This document shows positions 38,542 to 49,131 of a stretch of 64,000 nt of DNA, in pieces. The notes under the pieces are model-generated. The model did no database searches, had not been told where the DNA came from, and saw only the letters and a list, made by a program, of their open reading frames with translations. This stretch comes from Vibrio gangliei (GTDB taxonomy: Bacteria > Pseudomonadota > Gammaproteobacteria > Enterobacterales > Vibrionaceae): the NCBI RefSeq assembly GCF_026001925.1, contig NZ_AP021869.1, forward strand, positions 1,984,001 to 2,048,000. Direction: 5' to 3'. Position 1 is the stretch's first letter, and the number at the start of each line of letters is the position of its first letter. The translations under genes and the position numbers were made by a program.

Positions 38542-39588
38542 TTAAAACTCATCACCAGCTTCGATTTCTTCAACTTCAACGGCATCTTCTTGCTCAACAA
38601 CAGGAGATAGCAACATTTCACGCAGCTTAGTATCGATTTCTTGAGCAATAGCAGGGTTCTCTTTCAAGAACTTACAAGCATTAGCCTTACCTTGACCAAT
38701 TTTATCGCCTTGATAGCTGTACCAAGCACCCGCTTTATCAACTAATTTATTTTTAACGCCTAGGTCAACCAATTCGCCTTCACGGTTAAAGCCTTGGCCG
38801 TATAGAATTTGTGTTTCCGCTTGCTTAAATGGTGCAGCAATTTTGTTCTTAACCACTTTGATTCGAGTTTCGTTACCGACAACTTCATCACCATCTTTAA
38901 TTGAACCGGTACGGCGAATATCAAGACGAACAGAGGCGTAGAATTTTAGAGCGTTACCACCTGTTGTGGTTTCTGGGCTACCGAACATCACACCAATCTT
39001 CATACGAATTTGGTTGATGAAAATACACATACAGTTCGATTGTTTTAGGTTACCGGTTAGCTTACGCATCGCTTGAGAAAGCATACGAGCTTGAAGGCCC
39101 ATGTGGCTATCGCCCATCTCACCTTCAATTTCCGCTTTCGGTGTCAATGCTGCTACTGAGTCCACAACTAATACGTCAATTGCACCAGAACGTGCTAGCG
39201 CATCACAAATTTCTAGCGCTTGCTCACCGGTGTCTGGTTGAGAAACCAATAAGTCATCAATATTTACGCCCAATTTTTTCGCATAGATAGGGTCTAATGC
39301 GTGCTCGGCATCGATGAAAGCACAAGTTTTACCTGAACGCTGTGCTGCTGCGATCAATTCTAATGTTAATGTGGTTTTACCCGAACTTTCTGGACCATAA
39401 ACTTCAACGATACGACCCATTGGCAAACCGCCCGCACCCAATGCGATGTCCAAAGCAAGAGAACCCGTAGAAATGGTTTCTACGTCCATCGTGCGGTTAT
39501 CACCCAATTTCATGATTGAGCCTTTACCAAATTGTTTTTCGATTTGGCCAAGTGCCGCCGCTAGAGCCTTTTGTTTGTTCTCGTCCAT
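38542..39588 (-). CDS. recA: Recombinase RecA
   Basis: 348 residues. ATP-dependent strand exchange protein and co-protease for LexA cleavage. Walker A GPESSGKT at 65-72, Walker [11 protein letters not shown], loop L1 region [14 protein letters not shown] and loop L2 region [32 protein letters not shown]. The acidic C-terminal tail (EEIEAGDEF) is normal. The promoter region carries a LexA operator. Confidence 0.99.
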   Translation of the reverse strand: MDENKQKALAAALGQIEKQFGKGSIMKLGDNRTMDVETISTGSLALDIALGAGGLPMGRIVEVYGPESSGKTTLTLELIAAAQRSGKTCAFIDAEHALDPIYAKKLGVNIDDLLVSQPDTGEQALEICDALARSGAIDVLVVDSVAALTPKAEIEGEMGDSHMGLQARMLSQAMRKLTGNLKQSNCMCIFINQIRMKIGVMFGSPETTTGGNALKFYASVRLDIRRTGSIKDGDEVVGNETRIKVVKNKIAAPFKQAETQILYGQGFNREGELVDLGVKNKLVDKAGAWYSYQGDKIGQGKANACKFLKENPAIAQEIDTKLREMLLSPVVEQEDAVEVEEIEAGDEF

Positions 39589-39638
39589 TTTTATTCCACC
39601 TTTCGGATGCGTTAAATCTGTTCTTAAAAGATGTGTTC

Positions 39639-39666
39639 ATTATACTGTTGATTTGTACAGTGTCCA
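39639..39666 (-). promoter_or_regulatory. recA promoter with LexA operator (SOS box)
   Basis: LexA operator CTGT-N8-ACAG at 39645-39660 (extended TACTGT...ACAGTG). It fills the spacer between a -35 TGGACA (39661-39666, minus strand) and a -10 TATAAT (39639-39644), spacing 16. LexA bound here would block RNA polymerase directly. Confidence 0.88.
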
Positions 39667-39701
39667 CACCTGTATATGAATTTTTTTAATTTAATATAGG
39701 T

Positions 39702-40205
39702 CTAGCTGCTTTCTTCTCGATCGAGCATGTCTTCTAAATGCTCTAGCGCATGCCAACAGGCTTGCAGACGAACCTCTTCACGATTACCGCTAAAATGTTG
39801 GGTTTCCACTTCAAGCACACCTTGTGCATTACCCCAGCCGAAACACACTGTACCAACCGGCTTTTCTTCAGTGCCCCCGCTTGGTCCTGCAATACCGCTT
39901 ACCGCAATAGCGTAGCTTCCGCGAGAATATTGCAGTGCACCTAACACCATTTCTTTTACTGTTTCTTCGCTGACGGCACCAAAGTGTTCGAGTGTCTCAG
40001 CATTGACATCCAGCATTTCCATTTTCGCTTCATTGCTGTAGGTCACGAACGCTCTATCAAACCAAGCTGAGCTGCCTGGCGCATCCGTCATGCTTGTTGC
40101 AATACCACCACCAGTACACGATTCAGCCGTCACTAGCATGCGTGATTGCTGTTTCAGTTTGATACCGACTCTTTTACTAAGAATATGTAATTCCGATAAA
40201 TTCAT
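39702..40205 (-). CDS. pncC: Nicotinamide-nucleotide amidase (CinA C-terminal domain protein)
   Basis: 167 residues. It deamidates NMN to NaMN in pyridine nucleotide recycling. It is the stand-alone CinA C-terminal domain: TAESCTGGGIATSMTDAPGSS, FVTYSNEAK, and VSGIAGPSGGTEEKPVGTV. It lies upstream of recA on the same strand as in E. coli, with the recA promoter/operator in the gap. Confidence 0.95.
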   Translation of the reverse strand: MNLSELHILSKRVGIKLKQQSRMLVTAESCTGGGIATSMTDAPGSSAWFDRAFVTYSNEAKMEMLDVNAETLEHFGAVSEETVKEMVLGALQYSRGSYAIAVSGIAGPSGGTEEKPVGTVCFGWGNAQGVLEVETQHFSGNREEVRLQACWHALEHLEDMLDREESS

Positions 40206-40472
40206 TACTTCGCTCTTTTATGTTGAGTTTGAAAATGGCTATTTTTTTGTGACCTTACTTAACTTTTTGATCAAATTCATGGTTTCAAATCACACCAAAC
40301 GAGATTAACAATCTTTTTACAATCGGTTCTTTTCTATACTTGCGTAGTTGTAATAAAAAACCTTCATACCTAATACTGTTGGAAAATGCTATTGGAATTG
40401 GTGCAGTTGAATTTCGCTTTTGGTATTTTCCTTCACATGCTCAGGTAAATAATAAGATTAAGGGAAGTGATC

Positions 40473-41426
40473 ATGTTAAAAAAATTTGCCAAACAAACCA
40501 AATTTGCTAAACGAGCTTTAGTCGCACTTTCGCTTGCCGTCTCAATTCCTGTTTTTGCTGCCAGCTACACCATAGGAACCGGAAGCCAGAGCGGTACATA
40601 CTATCCACTTGGTGGCATCTTAGCCAAAATTTGGAGTGATAATATTGATGACTTTGATATGCGTGCAGAAGTGACGGCCGCTTCCGTTGAAAACACCATC
40701 AAAGTTGCCACGGGTAAACAGTTAGTCGGTATCGCGCAAGGCAACGTGGTTTTGCAAGCGAATGAAGGTGTGAAACCTTTCCCGCGTAAAATGGATGTGT
40801 CGGTGCTATTTGCACTCTACCCAAATGCGGTGCAATTCATGGTACCCGCCGATTCTGATATTCATTCGATTAGCGATCTAAAAGGTAAACGAATTTCATT
40901 AGGTGCACCAGGTTCAGGTACTCGCGTCAGTGCCGTCAACATCCTAAACACGCTAGGGATCACCGAGAATGACATCAAACCTCAATCACTGAATTACACG
41001 GCAACCACCAGCGCCTTGGCTAATGGACAAATTGACGCGGGTGTGATAGTGGGCAGTTTAGGCGTTGGGGCAATTACAGAGTTAGCACTGACTCGAGATA
41101 TTCGCATTTTGTCTTTTAGCGATGAAGAAATGCAAAAAATCATTGCGGCGGAGCCCTCTTACCAAGCACTAGAAGCGCCAGCAGAAAGCTATAAAAATGT
41201 CCCTGCCTTTACGACCCCAGCGGTATGGAATGTCTTAGTCGTCAATAAGAATATGCCTGAAGAACAAGCATACGAAATGACAAAAGTGGCGTTTGAGAAT
41301 ATGAGTAAAATTCGTCAGGTTGTTGGTGTGACTAAATTTACTACCTTGGAGAACATGAACAAACTGTCTGGCATTGCATTGCATCCGGGTGCGCAAAAGT
41401 ACCTTGATGAGCAAATGAAAAAGTAA
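40473..41426 (+). CDS. TAXI-family TRAP transporter substrate-binding protein
   Basis: 318 residues from the ATG at 40473, seven bases after AGGGA (an in-frame GTG lies two codons upstream). Signal peptide with a basic start and hydrophobic core, cleavage near PVFA-ASYTIG. The mature start YTIGTGSQSGTYYPLGGILAKIW and the hallmark ISLGAPGSGTRVSAVNIL are TAXI signatures. It would capture a small solute in the periplasm and hand it to the permease 120 bases downstream. The ligand is unknown; known TAXI systems take up organic acids such as glutamate or 2-oxoglutarate. Confidence 0.92.
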   Translation: MLKKFAKQTKFAKRALVALSLAVSIPVFAASYTIGTGSQSGTYYPLGGILAKIWSDNIDDFDMRAEVTAASVENTIKVATGKQLVGIAQGNVVLQANEGVKPFPRKMDVSVLFALYPNAVQFMVPADSDIHSISDLKGKRISLGAPGSGTRVSAVNILNTLGITENDIKPQSLNYTATTSALANGQIDAGVIVGSLGVGAITELALTRDIRILSFSDEEMQKIIAAEPSYQALEAPAESYKNVPAFTTPAVWNVLVVNKNMPEEQAYEMTKVAFENMSKIRQVVGVTKFTTLENMNKLSGIALHPGAQKYLDEQMKK

Positions 41427-41431
41427 GTTTA

Positions 41432-41455
41432 TACCCAAGTAACTTGGGTATAAAT
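41432..41455. repeat. Perfect palindrome between the TAXI protein and permease genes
   Basis: TATACCCAAG-TAA-CTTGGGTATA: 10-bp perfect inverted repeat a few bases after the binding-protein stop. There is no U tract, so it is more likely an mRNA-stabilising hairpin than a terminator, as expected where binding protein is needed in excess of permease. The first 16 bases recur at 35112. Confidence 0.75.
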
Positions 41456-41547
41456 ATGTATGGCGCTCACCTTATCATCCCTCTCAATGGTGAGTGCCAC
41501 TCTTCTTCTACAATTCGGTTCTTTGGTTTTTTCATACGGAGTTTGAA

Positions 41548-43437
41548 ATGACAAAATCCAAATCACTTAACCAAACTATGACTGAAGGTTTGGTTTGGCT
41601 TGCTGCTATTTTTGCCGTTGGCTTATCTGTATTTCAGGTCTGGCAAGGTTTACAGCCTACACTTTCCGCTCCGGTTTTTAGACCCATTCATTTAGCTTGG
41701 ATTATCACCTTAGCTTTCTTACTCTACCCTGTGATAAAACCCGAAACCAAACTCACTGGCTTATATCTCGTCAGCCGTGTGGTGGATATTGCACTCATCG
41801 TGGCGACCTGTTGGGCGACCTATCAAATCAGTATTTTTGATTATGATGACATCAGCTTTTTACTGGATGGCTTGCAGCCTATCGACCAACTCGCCGGTGT
41901 CATTTTAGTCATTAGCTTATTAGAAGCCACACGGCGTACCGTCGGCTTTGTGATGGTGTTTATTGCCGCCCTTTTCCTCGCTTACGCTTTTTTTGGGGAC
42001 GCCCTACCCGCCGGCATTGCTAGTAAAGGCTTTTCGCTAGAAGAAGTGATTCGATTCCATATTTTCTCCACCAACGGTGTTTTTGGTGCGCCTCTCGCCA
42101 TCGCAGCCGGTGTGGTGTTCATTTTTGTGCTGTTCGGTGCTTTTTTGCAAGTCACAGGTGCCGGCCAATTTTTCATTGATGCCGCGTTTGCTGTGGCCGG
42201 AAAATACCGAGGTGGTCCAGCCAAAGCCAGCGTACTCGCCTCAGCGGCATTAGGATCGATTTCAGGCTCAGCGATTGCCAATACCGTAACCACTGGCGCA
42301 CTCACCATTCCAATGATGAAGCGTCTAGGTTACAAGCCTGAGCAAGCCGCTGGCATTGAAGCGGCAGCGTCAACTGGTGGACAAATCATGCCTCCTGTGA
42401 TGGGCGCTGGAGCATTCGTGATGGCGCAGTTTACCGGTATTCCTTATAGCGACATTCTCTTGGTTTCCATCGCACCGGCTATTTTATACTTTGCCAGTAC
42501 CTTACTGTATGTCCATTTAATGGCGTGCAAATTGGGTTTAGAAGGCATGACGGTCGAAGAAAAGATTGGCATGGTAATGAAAAAAGGCTGGCATTTCTTG
42601 GTACCGCTGGTCTTTATTACGACGCTATTACTATTAAGCTACTCTCCGGTACTGGTAGGCATCGCTGGTTGTGCTGCGATATTGATTGCCGCCATGTTAA
42701 GAAAACACAGCCGCATTAGTTTTCCCGTTTTTCTACAAGGCCTAAAAGAAGGCGCAATTTCTGCTGTACCGATTTCTATTGCCTGTGCCACCGCGGGTAT
42801 TGTCGTTGGTGTGGTTGGGCAAACGGGGATTGGCCTGCAATTCACCCAGTTTTTAATTGCACTATCCGGTGGCTATTTGTGGTCAGCACTGGCATTAATT
42901 GCCGTTGCAGCCGTAATTTTAGGTATGGGTCTACCGGTTACCGCCGCTTATATCGTCTTATCGGTCATGGCCGTGCCGGCATTGAATGACTTTGGTCTTG
43001 GGCTACTCACGGCTCACATGATCGTATTTTGGCTATCTCAAACCTCTAACGTCACACCACCGATTGCTTTGGCAGCCTTTGCTGGCGCGGGTATTGCTGG
43101 TGCATCGCCAATGCGCTCAGCCATTCAAGCCTTTAAATTGGCACAAGGCTTTTTCATTATTCCCGCCATGATGGCGTTTTCTGGCTTGATTTGGATTGAT
43201 GGTGAGCTAACCCACTTCTTCATTGGTGTGATCACAACACTCGGTCTGATCTTCGCGTTTGCCGGCGGCATTGAAGGTCGCTTGACACATAAACTCAATA
43301 TGGGTGAACGTAGCCTGCTGTTGTTGCTCGCGCTCGGCATTTTGTTTACCGATGACATTTACCGCTTAGTCTGTCTTGTGATTGTGGCCGGTATCATGCT
43401 GCTTAATGCCAAACGCCCACAAACGGCAACGTCCTAG
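41548..43437 (+). CDS. TRAP transporter fused permease (DctQ-DctM fusion, TAXI type)
   Basis: 629 residues from the ATG at 41548 (MTKSKSLNQTMTEGLVWLAA), six bases after GGAG. The small-subunit part (about 1-125, four hydrophobic segments) is fused to the large DctM domain with about a dozen helices. Hallmarks include SASAALGSISGSAIANTVTTGALTIPMMKR, AGIEAAASTGGQIMPPVMGAGAFVMAQFTG and QTSNVTPPIALAAFAGAGIAG. It acts as a sodium-driven secondary importer with the upstream TAXI protein. Confidence 0.93.
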   Translation: MTKSKSLNQTMTEGLVWLAAIFAVGLSVFQVWQGLQPTLSAPVFRPIHLAWIITLAFLLYPVIKPETKLTGLYLVSRVVDIALIVATCWATYQISIFDYDDISFLLDGLQPIDQLAGVILVISLLEATRRTVGFVMVFIAALFLAYAFFGDALPAGIASKGFSLEEVIRFHIFSTNGVFGAPLAIAAGVVFIFVLFGAFLQVTGAGQFFIDAAFAVAGKYRGGPAKASVLASAALGSISGSAIANTVTTGALTIPMMKRLGYKPEQAAGIEAAASTGGQIMPPVMGAGAFVMAQFTGIPYSDILLVSIAPAILYFASTLLYVHLMACKLGLEGMTVEEKIGMVMKKGWHFLVPLVFITTLLLLSYSPVLVGIAGCAAILIAAMLRKHSRISFPVFLQGLKEGAISAVPISIACATAGIVVGVVGQTGIGLQFTQFLIALSGGYLWSALALIAVAAVILGMGLPVTAAYIVLSVMAVPALNDFGLGLLTAHMIVFWLSQTSNVTPPIALAAFAGAGIAGASPMRSAIQAFKLAQGFFIIPAMMAFSGLIWIDGELTHFFIGVITTLGLIFAFAGGIEGRLTHKLNMGERSLLLLLALGILFTDDIYRLVCLVIVAGIMLLNAKRPQTATS

Positions 43438-43465
43438 TTAACCTCTAAAGGTAATAACCTTTCTG

Positions 43466-43496
43466 ATGGCTCATCAATCTCGATGAGCCATTTTTA
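43466..43496 (+). terminator. Terminator of the TRAP transporter operon
   Basis: ATGGCTCAT-CAATCTCG-ATGAGCCAT followed by TTTTATT; 9-bp perfect stem, about 28 bases after the permease stop. Confidence 0.9.
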
Positions 43497-43603
43497 TTGA
43501 GCTAATTTTAGACCATTACCCGCTTGTCGATTGCTTTCTTAAGGCATGAAAAATATCATGTCGCTCAGTGATGACATTTATTCAAAAATCTTAGGTGATA
43601 CGC

Positions 43604-46189
43604 GTGGCTAAAACCGAAACCCATACCCCAATGATGCAGCAATATTTGCGTTTAAAAGCAGAGAATCCCGATATTTTACTGTTTTATCGTATGGGTGATT
43701 TTTACGAATTATTTTACGATGATGCCAAGCGCGCTTCACAACTGTTGGATATTTCACTGACCAAGCGTGGTACTTCCGCCGGCGAACCGATTCCCATGGC
43801 TGGCGTGCCTTTTCATGCCGTCGAAGGCTATCTCGCTAAGCTAGTTCAACTGGGTGAATCTGTCGCCATCTGTGAGCAAATTGGCGATCCTGCCACCAGC
43901 AAAGGCCCAGTTGAACGTAAAGTCGTTCGCATCGTCACGCCAGGTACTGTCACCGATGAAGCACTTTTGCCTGAGCGAGTTGATAATCTAGTGGCTGCCA
44001 TTTATCAGCAAAATGATAAGTTCGGCTATGCCACGCTCGATATGACTTCTGGTCGCTTCCAATTATGTGAGCCTGAAACGCTTGAAGCCATGCAAGCAGA
44101 ACTGCAACGTACTTCACCAAAAGAATTACTTTATCCAGAAGATTTTTCATCAACCAGCTTATTGGATAAATCTAAAGGTCAGCGTCGCCGTCCGGTTTGG
44201 GAATTCGAATTAGAAACCGCTAAGCAGCAACTCAATATGCAATTTGGCACCAAAGATTTAGTCGGCTTTGGCGTTGAACATGCAAAGCTTGGTTTATGTG
44301 CCGCTGGCTGCTTGATTCAATACGTCAAAGACACTCAGCGTACCGCTTTGCCCCACATTCGTTCGCTTACCTTTGACCGCCAAGATGATTCGGTGATCTT
44401 AGATGCCGCGACTCGCCGCAATTTAGAGATCACGCAAAACCTAGCCGGCGGTACAGACAATACTCTGGCCGAAGTACTCGATAAAACTGCGACCCCAATG
44501 GGCAGCCGCATGTTTAAGCGTTGGCTACATCAACCGATGCGCAATAATGAGGTTCTCAATCAGCGTTTAGATGCCATCACTGAGCTCAAAGATCAGGGCT
44601 ATTTTACCGAACTTCACCCGAGCTTAAAAAGCATTGGTGATATTGAGCGTATTCTCGCGCGTTTAGCTTTGCGATCAGCACGTCCGCGTGATTTAGCTCG
44701 TCTACGTAATGCGATGCAACAACTGCCAGAGCTCTGCAGCATTACTCAAAATTTTGAACATCGCTATTTACAAAAACTCGCCCAAGCTTGTTTACCAAAA
44801 GATGAAATTTGTTCGTTACTAGAGCGAGCCATCAAGGAAAATCCACCGGTGGTGATCCGCGATGGTGGCGTATTGGCAGAAGGTTACCATGCAGAACTCG
44901 ATGAACTGCGTAACCTTGCCGACGGTGCGACCGAATACTTAGAAAAGATGGAAGCGGAAGAGCGTGATCGTCACGGCATTGATAGCTTAAAAGTCGGCTA
45001 CAACAATGTACATGGTTTCTTTATTCAGGTCAGCCGTGGGCAAAGTCATCTCGTACCACCGCATTATGTGCGTCGTCAAACTCTCAAAAATGCCGAACGC
45101 TACATTATTCCGGAATTAAAAGAGCACGAGGATAAAGTCCTCAATTCAAAATCCAAAGCGCTGGCGTTAGAAAAACGCTTATGGGAAGAGTTATTCGATC
45201 TTCTCATGCCACACTTGGAAAGCCTGCAAGTGCTAGCTTCTTCGCTTTCTCAATTGGATGTATTGCAAAACCTGGCCGAGCGCGCTGATTCGCTTAACTA
45301 TTGCCGTCCAACATTAACCGAAAAACCAGAACTACATATTGATGCTGGCCGTCACCCTGTGGTTGAACAAGTGTTGGATGTGCCATTTATTGCCAACCCG
45401 GTTGAGCTGAACGCCCAACGCCAAATGCTGATCATTACAGGCCCGAACATGGGCGGTAAATCGACTTACATGCGTCAGACCGCCTTGATTGCACTCCTAG
45501 CGCACATTGGCAGTTATGTACCAGCAGAGTCAGCCATTGTCGGCACGATTGATCGTATATTTACTCGAATTGGCGCACAGGATGATCTCGCCTCAGGCCG
45601 CTCGACCTTTATGGTGGAGATGACCGAAACCGCTAACATTCTGCATAATGCCACTCAAAATAGCTTAGTGCTGATGGATGAAATTGGTCGCGGCACTAGC
45701 ACCTATGATGGCCTATCACTGGCTTGGGCTAGTGCCCATTGGCTTGCCACTAAAATCAAAGCCATGACCTTGTTCGCGACTCATTACTTTGAACTCACTG
45801 AACTGCCTAGCCAAATAGACCACCTGGCCAATGTCCATTTAGATGCGATTGAACATGGTGACACCATTGCCTTTATGCATGCGGTACAAGAAGGGGCTGC
45901 GAGTAAATCTTATGGTTTGGCTGTAGCGGGTCTAGCCGGCGTGCCAAAATCTGTCATCAAACAAGCCAAAGCCAAATTGCAGCAACTTGAAGCACTCGGC
46001 CACCAAAAAGCGGGTAATGAAACGAGCGAGCCTAACTCAACAACCAAAGCCGTTGTGACCGAACAACAATTGAGTTTAATCCCTGAATTGAGCGAAGTGG
46101 AACACGCTTTGGAAAACATTAACCCTGATGACATGAGCCCAAGAGAAGCATTGGATGCCTTATATCGTCTTAAGAGCTTAATGGCCTAG
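43604..46189 (+). CDS. mutS: DNA mismatch repair protein MutS
   Basis: 861 residues. The start chosen is a GTG at 43604 with AGGTGA five bases before it; a second in-frame GTG at 43595 would add MIR. Mismatch-binding domain I has the Phe-X-Glu motif in [17 protein letters not shown]. The ATPase has Walker [14 protein letters not shown], Walker [17 protein letters not shown] and the conserved [10 protein letters not shown]. The C-terminal tetramerisation tail ends [13 protein letters not shown]. It is convergent with rpoS, as in many gammaproteobacteria. Confidence 0.98.
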   Translation: MAKTETHTPMMQQYLRLKAENPDILLFYRMGDFYELFYDDAKRASQLLDISLTKRGTSAGEPIPMAGVPFHAVEGYLAKLVQLGESVAICEQIGDPATSKGPVERKVVRIVTPGTVTDEALLPERVDNLVAAIYQQNDKFGYATLDMTSGRFQLCEPETLEAMQAELQRTSPKELLYPEDFSSTSLLDKSKGQRRRPVWEFELETAKQQLNMQFGTKDLVGFGVEHAKLGLCAAGCLIQYVKDTQRTALPHIRSLTFDRQDDSVILDAATRRNLEITQNLAGGTDNTLAEVLDKTATPMGSRMFKRWLHQPMRNNEVLNQRLDAITELKDQGYFTELHPSLKSIGDIERILARLALRSARPRDLARLRNAMQQLPELCSITQNFEHRYLQKLAQACLPKDEICSLLERAIKENPPVVIRDGGVLAEGYHAELDELRNLADGATEYLEKMEAEERDRHGIDSLKVGYNNVHGFFIQVSRGQSHLVPPHYVRRQTLKNAERYIIPELKEHEDKVLNSKSKALALEKRLWEELFDLLMPHLESLQVLASSLSQLDVLQNLAERADSLNYCRPTLTEKPELHIDAGRHPVVEQVLDVPFIANPVELNAQRQMLIITGPNMGGKSTYMRQTALIALLAHIGSYVPAESAIVGTIDRIFTRIGAQDDLASGRSTFMVEMTETANILHNATQNSLVLMDEIGRGTSTYDGLSLAWASAHWLATKIKAMTLFATHYFELTELPSQIDHLANVHLDAIEHGDTIAFMHAVQEGAASKSYGLAVAGLAGVPKSVIKQAKAKLQQLEALGHQKAGNETSEPNSTTKAVVTEQQLSLIPELSEVEHALENINPDDMSPREALDALYRLKSLMA

Positions 46190-46228
46190 AGACGAGTAAA
46201 AAACGGGTTCTCGTTTCTCAACATCAAT

Positions 46229-46349
46229 AACGTCATTCCATACATGAGCCTAGGCGAAGAAGATACGGAATCTACTACCGCATGTTGAGACTCAAATTGT
46301 GGTAGGAGATCCTGAACTGCACTCCTACGTCGCTTTTCAGGATGACGTT
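46229..46349. repeat. 121-base element with terminal inverted repeats
   Basis: AACGTCATTCC at 46229-46239 and GGATGACGTT at 46340-46349 are inverted repeats with one extra T. Further nested complementarity: TACTACC and GGTAGGAGA, and two CAGGAT/ATCCTG halves (46308-46313 and 46338-46343). No coding capacity. It resembles non-autonomous palindromic intergenic elements. Confidence 0.6.
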
Positions 46350-46385
46350 CTTGCTAATAGTCAATTCACTCTAGGTACTCGCTTT

Positions 46386-46433
46386 TTTTCGAGCAACGAG
46401 CAGCGCAGCGCCCGAGACACGCCCCTCGAACAT
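46386..46433 (-). repeat. Dispersed repeat, copy J (inverted)
   Basis: Reverse complement of 46396-46411 reads GCGCTGCGCTGCTCGT, one mismatch to the core, with CTCGGGC and CTCGA flanks. Located close to the rpoS terminator. Confidence 0.7.
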
Positions 46434-46470
46434 ACTCCTTCTAGCAACTACGCACTAGGAACTTTACAAA

Positions 46471-46503
46471 AACAAAAGGGAAGCCGCTGTGGCTTCCCTT
46501 TAT
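46471..46503. terminator. Bidirectional terminator between mutS and rpoS
   Basis: AAAGGGAAGCC-GCTGT-GGCTTCCCTTT, an 11-bp perfect stem. It ends rpoS on the minus strand (CTTTTGTTTTT follows) and can stop mutS readthrough. Confidence 0.9.
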
Positions 46504-46523
46504 CAAACTAATGACGATTTACA

Positions 46524-47495
46524 TCATTCATAATCCGCGTCGAACAAAGACTCCATGCTCAAGCCTTGCTTCATCAAAATCTCACGTAAACGGCGCAAAC
46601 CTTCAACTTGAATTTGACGCACACGTTCACGAGTTAAATTAATTTCACGCCCAACTTCTTCTAAAGTGGATGGCTCATAGCCTAAAAGTCCAAAGCGACG
46701 TGCGAGCACTTCTTTTTGTTTGGGATTAAGCTCATCTAGCCAATCCAATAGTGACGCTTTAATGTCGTTGTCTTGAGTTGAAAACTCAGGATCAGCATTA
46801 TTGATGTCAGGGATAATATCCAGCAGCGCTTTTTCACCTTCACCGCCAATCGGCGTATCCACTGAACTTACGCGCTCATTCAAGCGCAGCATTTTACTCA
46901 CGTCTTCAACTGGCTTATCCAATTGGAATGCGATTTCTTCTGCAGTGGGTTCATGATCGAGTTTTTGCGCTAATTCACGCGCGGTACGCAAATAGATATT
47001 CAACTCTTTGACGACATGAATAGGCAACCTAATGGTGCGTGTTTGATTCATTAAGGCGCGTTCAATGGTTTGACGAATCCACCAAGTCGCGTAAGTTGAA
47101 AAACGGAATCCGCGCTCTGGATCGAACTTTTCTACCGCACGAATAAGGCCTAAGTTACCTTCTTCAATAAGATCAAGTAGTGCCAAACCACGGCTATTAT
47201 AACGGCGAGAGATTTTAACTACTAAGCGTAGGTTACTTTCGATCATACGCTTGCGTGCTGCTGCGTCGCCACGTAAAGCTCGGCGAGCATAAAGTACTTC
47301 TTCTTCGGCGGTGAGAAGTGGTGAAAAACCGATTTCACTGAGATAAAGTTGAGTCGCATCAAGGCTTTTGGCCGAAATTTCATACTCTTCTTTAATATCG
47401 TCTTTTTGCGAAACTTCCTCAGTTTCCATCGCTTCAACATCGAATTCTGAATCATCGATGTCATTCATTTTGGTTACTGCATTGCTGATACTCAT
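46524..47495 (-). CDS. rpoS: RNA polymerase sigma factor RpoS (sigma S)
   Basis: 323 residues. General stress and stationary-phase sigma factor. Regions are intact: 1.2 ([22 protein letters not shown]), 2.1-2.4 ([42 protein letters not shown] and [17 protein letters not shown]), 3 ([18 protein letters not shown]) and 4.2 ([29 protein letters not shown]). The acidic N-terminus is typical of Vibrio. Strong ribosome binding site GGGGAGG. It lies 104 bases after nlpD; in E. coli the main rpoS promoter is inside nlpD. Confidence 0.99.
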   Translation of the reverse strand: MSISNAVTKMNDIDDSEFDVEAMETEEVSQKDDIKEEYEISAKSLDATQLYLSEIGFSPLLTAEEEVLYARRALRGDAAARKRMIESNLRLVVKISRRYNSRGLALLDLIEEGNLGLIRAVEKFDPERGFRFSTYATWWIRQTIERALMNQTRTIRLPIHVVKELNIYLRTARELAQKLDHEPTAEEIAFQLDKPVEDVSKMLRLNERVSSVDTPIGGEGEKALLDIIPDINNADPEFSTQDNDIKASLLDWLDELNPKQKEVLARRFGLLGYEPSTLEEVGREINLTRERVRQIQVEGLRRLREILMKQGLSMESLFDADYE

Positions 47496-47599
47496 AAGCG
47501 CCTCCCCTTGGCGAATTAAGTTTTAGCAAGACATAACAGCTTAATATGTCATTATCGTAAGTAGCTTAATGTTGAAAATAGCCTTATTTCAAAACCGCG

Positions 47600-48403
47600 C
47601 TATTTCAAATAGCTTTCTGGATTCACCGACTTACCTTTGTATCGAATTTCGAAGTGCAGGCGAACACTATTGGTGCCTGTACTTCCCATCGATGCAATTT
47701 TCTGGCCAGTTTTCACTGACTGCCCTTCCTGAACGTTTAAACGGTCATTATGAGCATAGGCACTAAGGTAATCATCATTGTGTTTAATAATGATGAGATT
47801 CCCGTACCCCCTCAGAGCATTTCCGGCATACACCACGACTCCAGAAGCCGTTGCGACGACGTCTTGCCCTCTTTGCCCAGCGATATCAATCCCTTTATTG
47901 CCCTGGTCACCAACCGCGAACTTGCTGATCACACGTCCTCGTGTTGGCCATACCCAGCGTTCTACCTTGTCGTTATTTGATGTAGATTGGGTGACAGTAT
48001 TATTATTGTTTTGTGTTTTCTGGGGTTCAACATACTCCTTTGATTGAGGTTGTACAACTGGGGAAGTTGACTGTTTATTTGCGACTTTAGTCGAAGAATT
48101 TGCCGTTGGCTGGCTATCACCAGCGCCGGTGCCATCAAACGCTGGCGGCACGTAAACCGAACGCCATAAGTTTAATTTTTGTCCAGGATGAATGGTGTAA
48201 GGTGGCTTTAAGCGGTTGAATCGAATGATATCGTTGACGTCTTTATCGGCAAGATAAGAGATGAAATACACCGAGTCACCTTTTTGTACCACGTAGTAAC
48301 TGCCCTTATAGCTGCCACGATCATTTTTAGACGGATTCAAAGAGCATCCCGCTAAAAAGATAAGACAAAACAACGCTATTAACGTACTTCTCTTCAACAA
48401 CAA
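47600..48403 (-). CDS. nlpD: Lipoprotein NlpD, LysM plus degenerate LytM domain (amidase activator)
   Basis: About 267 residues. Lipoprotein signal with lipobox LAGC (Cys20). LysM domain (about 35-80, YYVVQKGDSVYFISYLADKDVNDIIRFN) binds peptidoglycan. The C-terminal LytM/M23 domain has lost zinc ligands: the first His is Asn in GNKGIDIAG and the last motif is RLHFE in place of HLHFE. This fits the known non-enzymatic role of NlpD as activator of the cell-division amidase. The start is within three consecutive TTG codons at 48395-48403, so the exact one is uncertain. Confidence 0.95.
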   Translation of the reverse strand: MLLKRSTLIALFCLIFLAGCSLNPSKNDRGSYKGSYYVVQKGDSVYFISYLADKDVNDIIRFNRLKPPYTIHPGQKLNLWRSVYVPPAFDGTGAGDSQPTANSSTKVANKQSTSPVVQPQSKEYVEPQKTQNNNNTVTQSTSNNDKVERWVWPTRGRVISKFAVGDQGNKGIDIAGQRGQDVVATASGVVVYAGNALRGYGNLIIIKHNDDYLSAYAHNDRLNVQEGQSVKTGQKIASMGSTGTNSVRLHFEIRYKGKSVNPESYLK

Positions 48404-48423
48404 CCTGAATACCTTCTATGAAA

Positions 48424-49050
48424 TTAGGCCAATTCACCCGCAATGAGGGGAACAAAACGCACGCCTTCTACCAAAGTAGAAATGCACTCCCCCGCTTTCT
48501 TTTCTATTTTTATCAATTCTTGATGTTGGTCACCAATTGGAATGATCAAAATGCCACCTTCTGCCAATTGTTCGGTTAATGCGACAGGAAGGTGAGACGC
48601 CGCTGCCGTCACGATAATGGCATCGAAAGGCCCTTTTGATAGCCAACCTTGCCAACCGTCACCATGTTTGGTTGAGACATTATAAATATCCAAATGTTTC
48701 AAACGACGTTTCGCATCCCACTGAAGTGACTTAATACGCTCGATCGAATACACATGATCCACCAGCTTAGACAGCACTGCGGTTTGGTAACCAGAGCCTG
48801 TGCCAACCTCAAGCACTCGACTATTTGGCTTTAGGTTCAACAGCTCCGTCATTTTGGCCACAATATAAGGCTGAGAAATGGTCTGCCCTGCACCGATAGG
48901 CAGTGCATTATTATCATAGGCTTGATGGCGCATGGCCTCTGAGACAAAGTACTCACGCGGTAAACTGCGCATCACTTCAAGTAAGCGAGGATCGGTAATG
49001 CCCTTTTGTTGTAATAAGGATACAAGCTGATCAGCTTTAATATTCTTCAT
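48424..49050 (-). CDS. pcm: Protein-L-isoaspartate O-methyltransferase
   Basis: 208 residues. It repairs isoaspartyl residues in aged proteins. SAM-binding motif [15 protein letters not shown] and the PCMT signature [19 protein letters not shown] are clear. It lies between surE and nlpD-rpoS, the conserved stationary-phase survival group. Confidence 0.98.
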   Translation of the reverse strand: MKNIKADQLVSLLQQKGITDPRLLEVMRSLPREYFVSEAMRHQAYDNNALPIGAGQTISQPYIVAKMTELLNLKPNSRVLEVGTGSGYQTAVLSKLVDHVYSIERIKSLQWDAKRRLKHLDIYNVSTKHGDGWQGWLSKGPFDAIIVTAAASHLPVALTEQLAEGGILIIPIGDQHQELIKIEKKAGECISTLVEGVRFVPLIAGELA

Positions 49051-49131
49051 GATTCACTATTAATTTTTTGCCATTTTTGCTGAATGAGTGACTGAATTAC
49101 GGTGTTTTTATTTGAGCTACGACTCAACGCT

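Larger units (their letters stand above)
46190..46470. other. Gene-free stretch between mutS and rpoS
   Basis: It holds an inverted-repeat element at 46229-46349 and a dispersed-repeat copy at 46386-46433, both listed separately. No open frame with coding character was seen. Confidence 0.6.
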
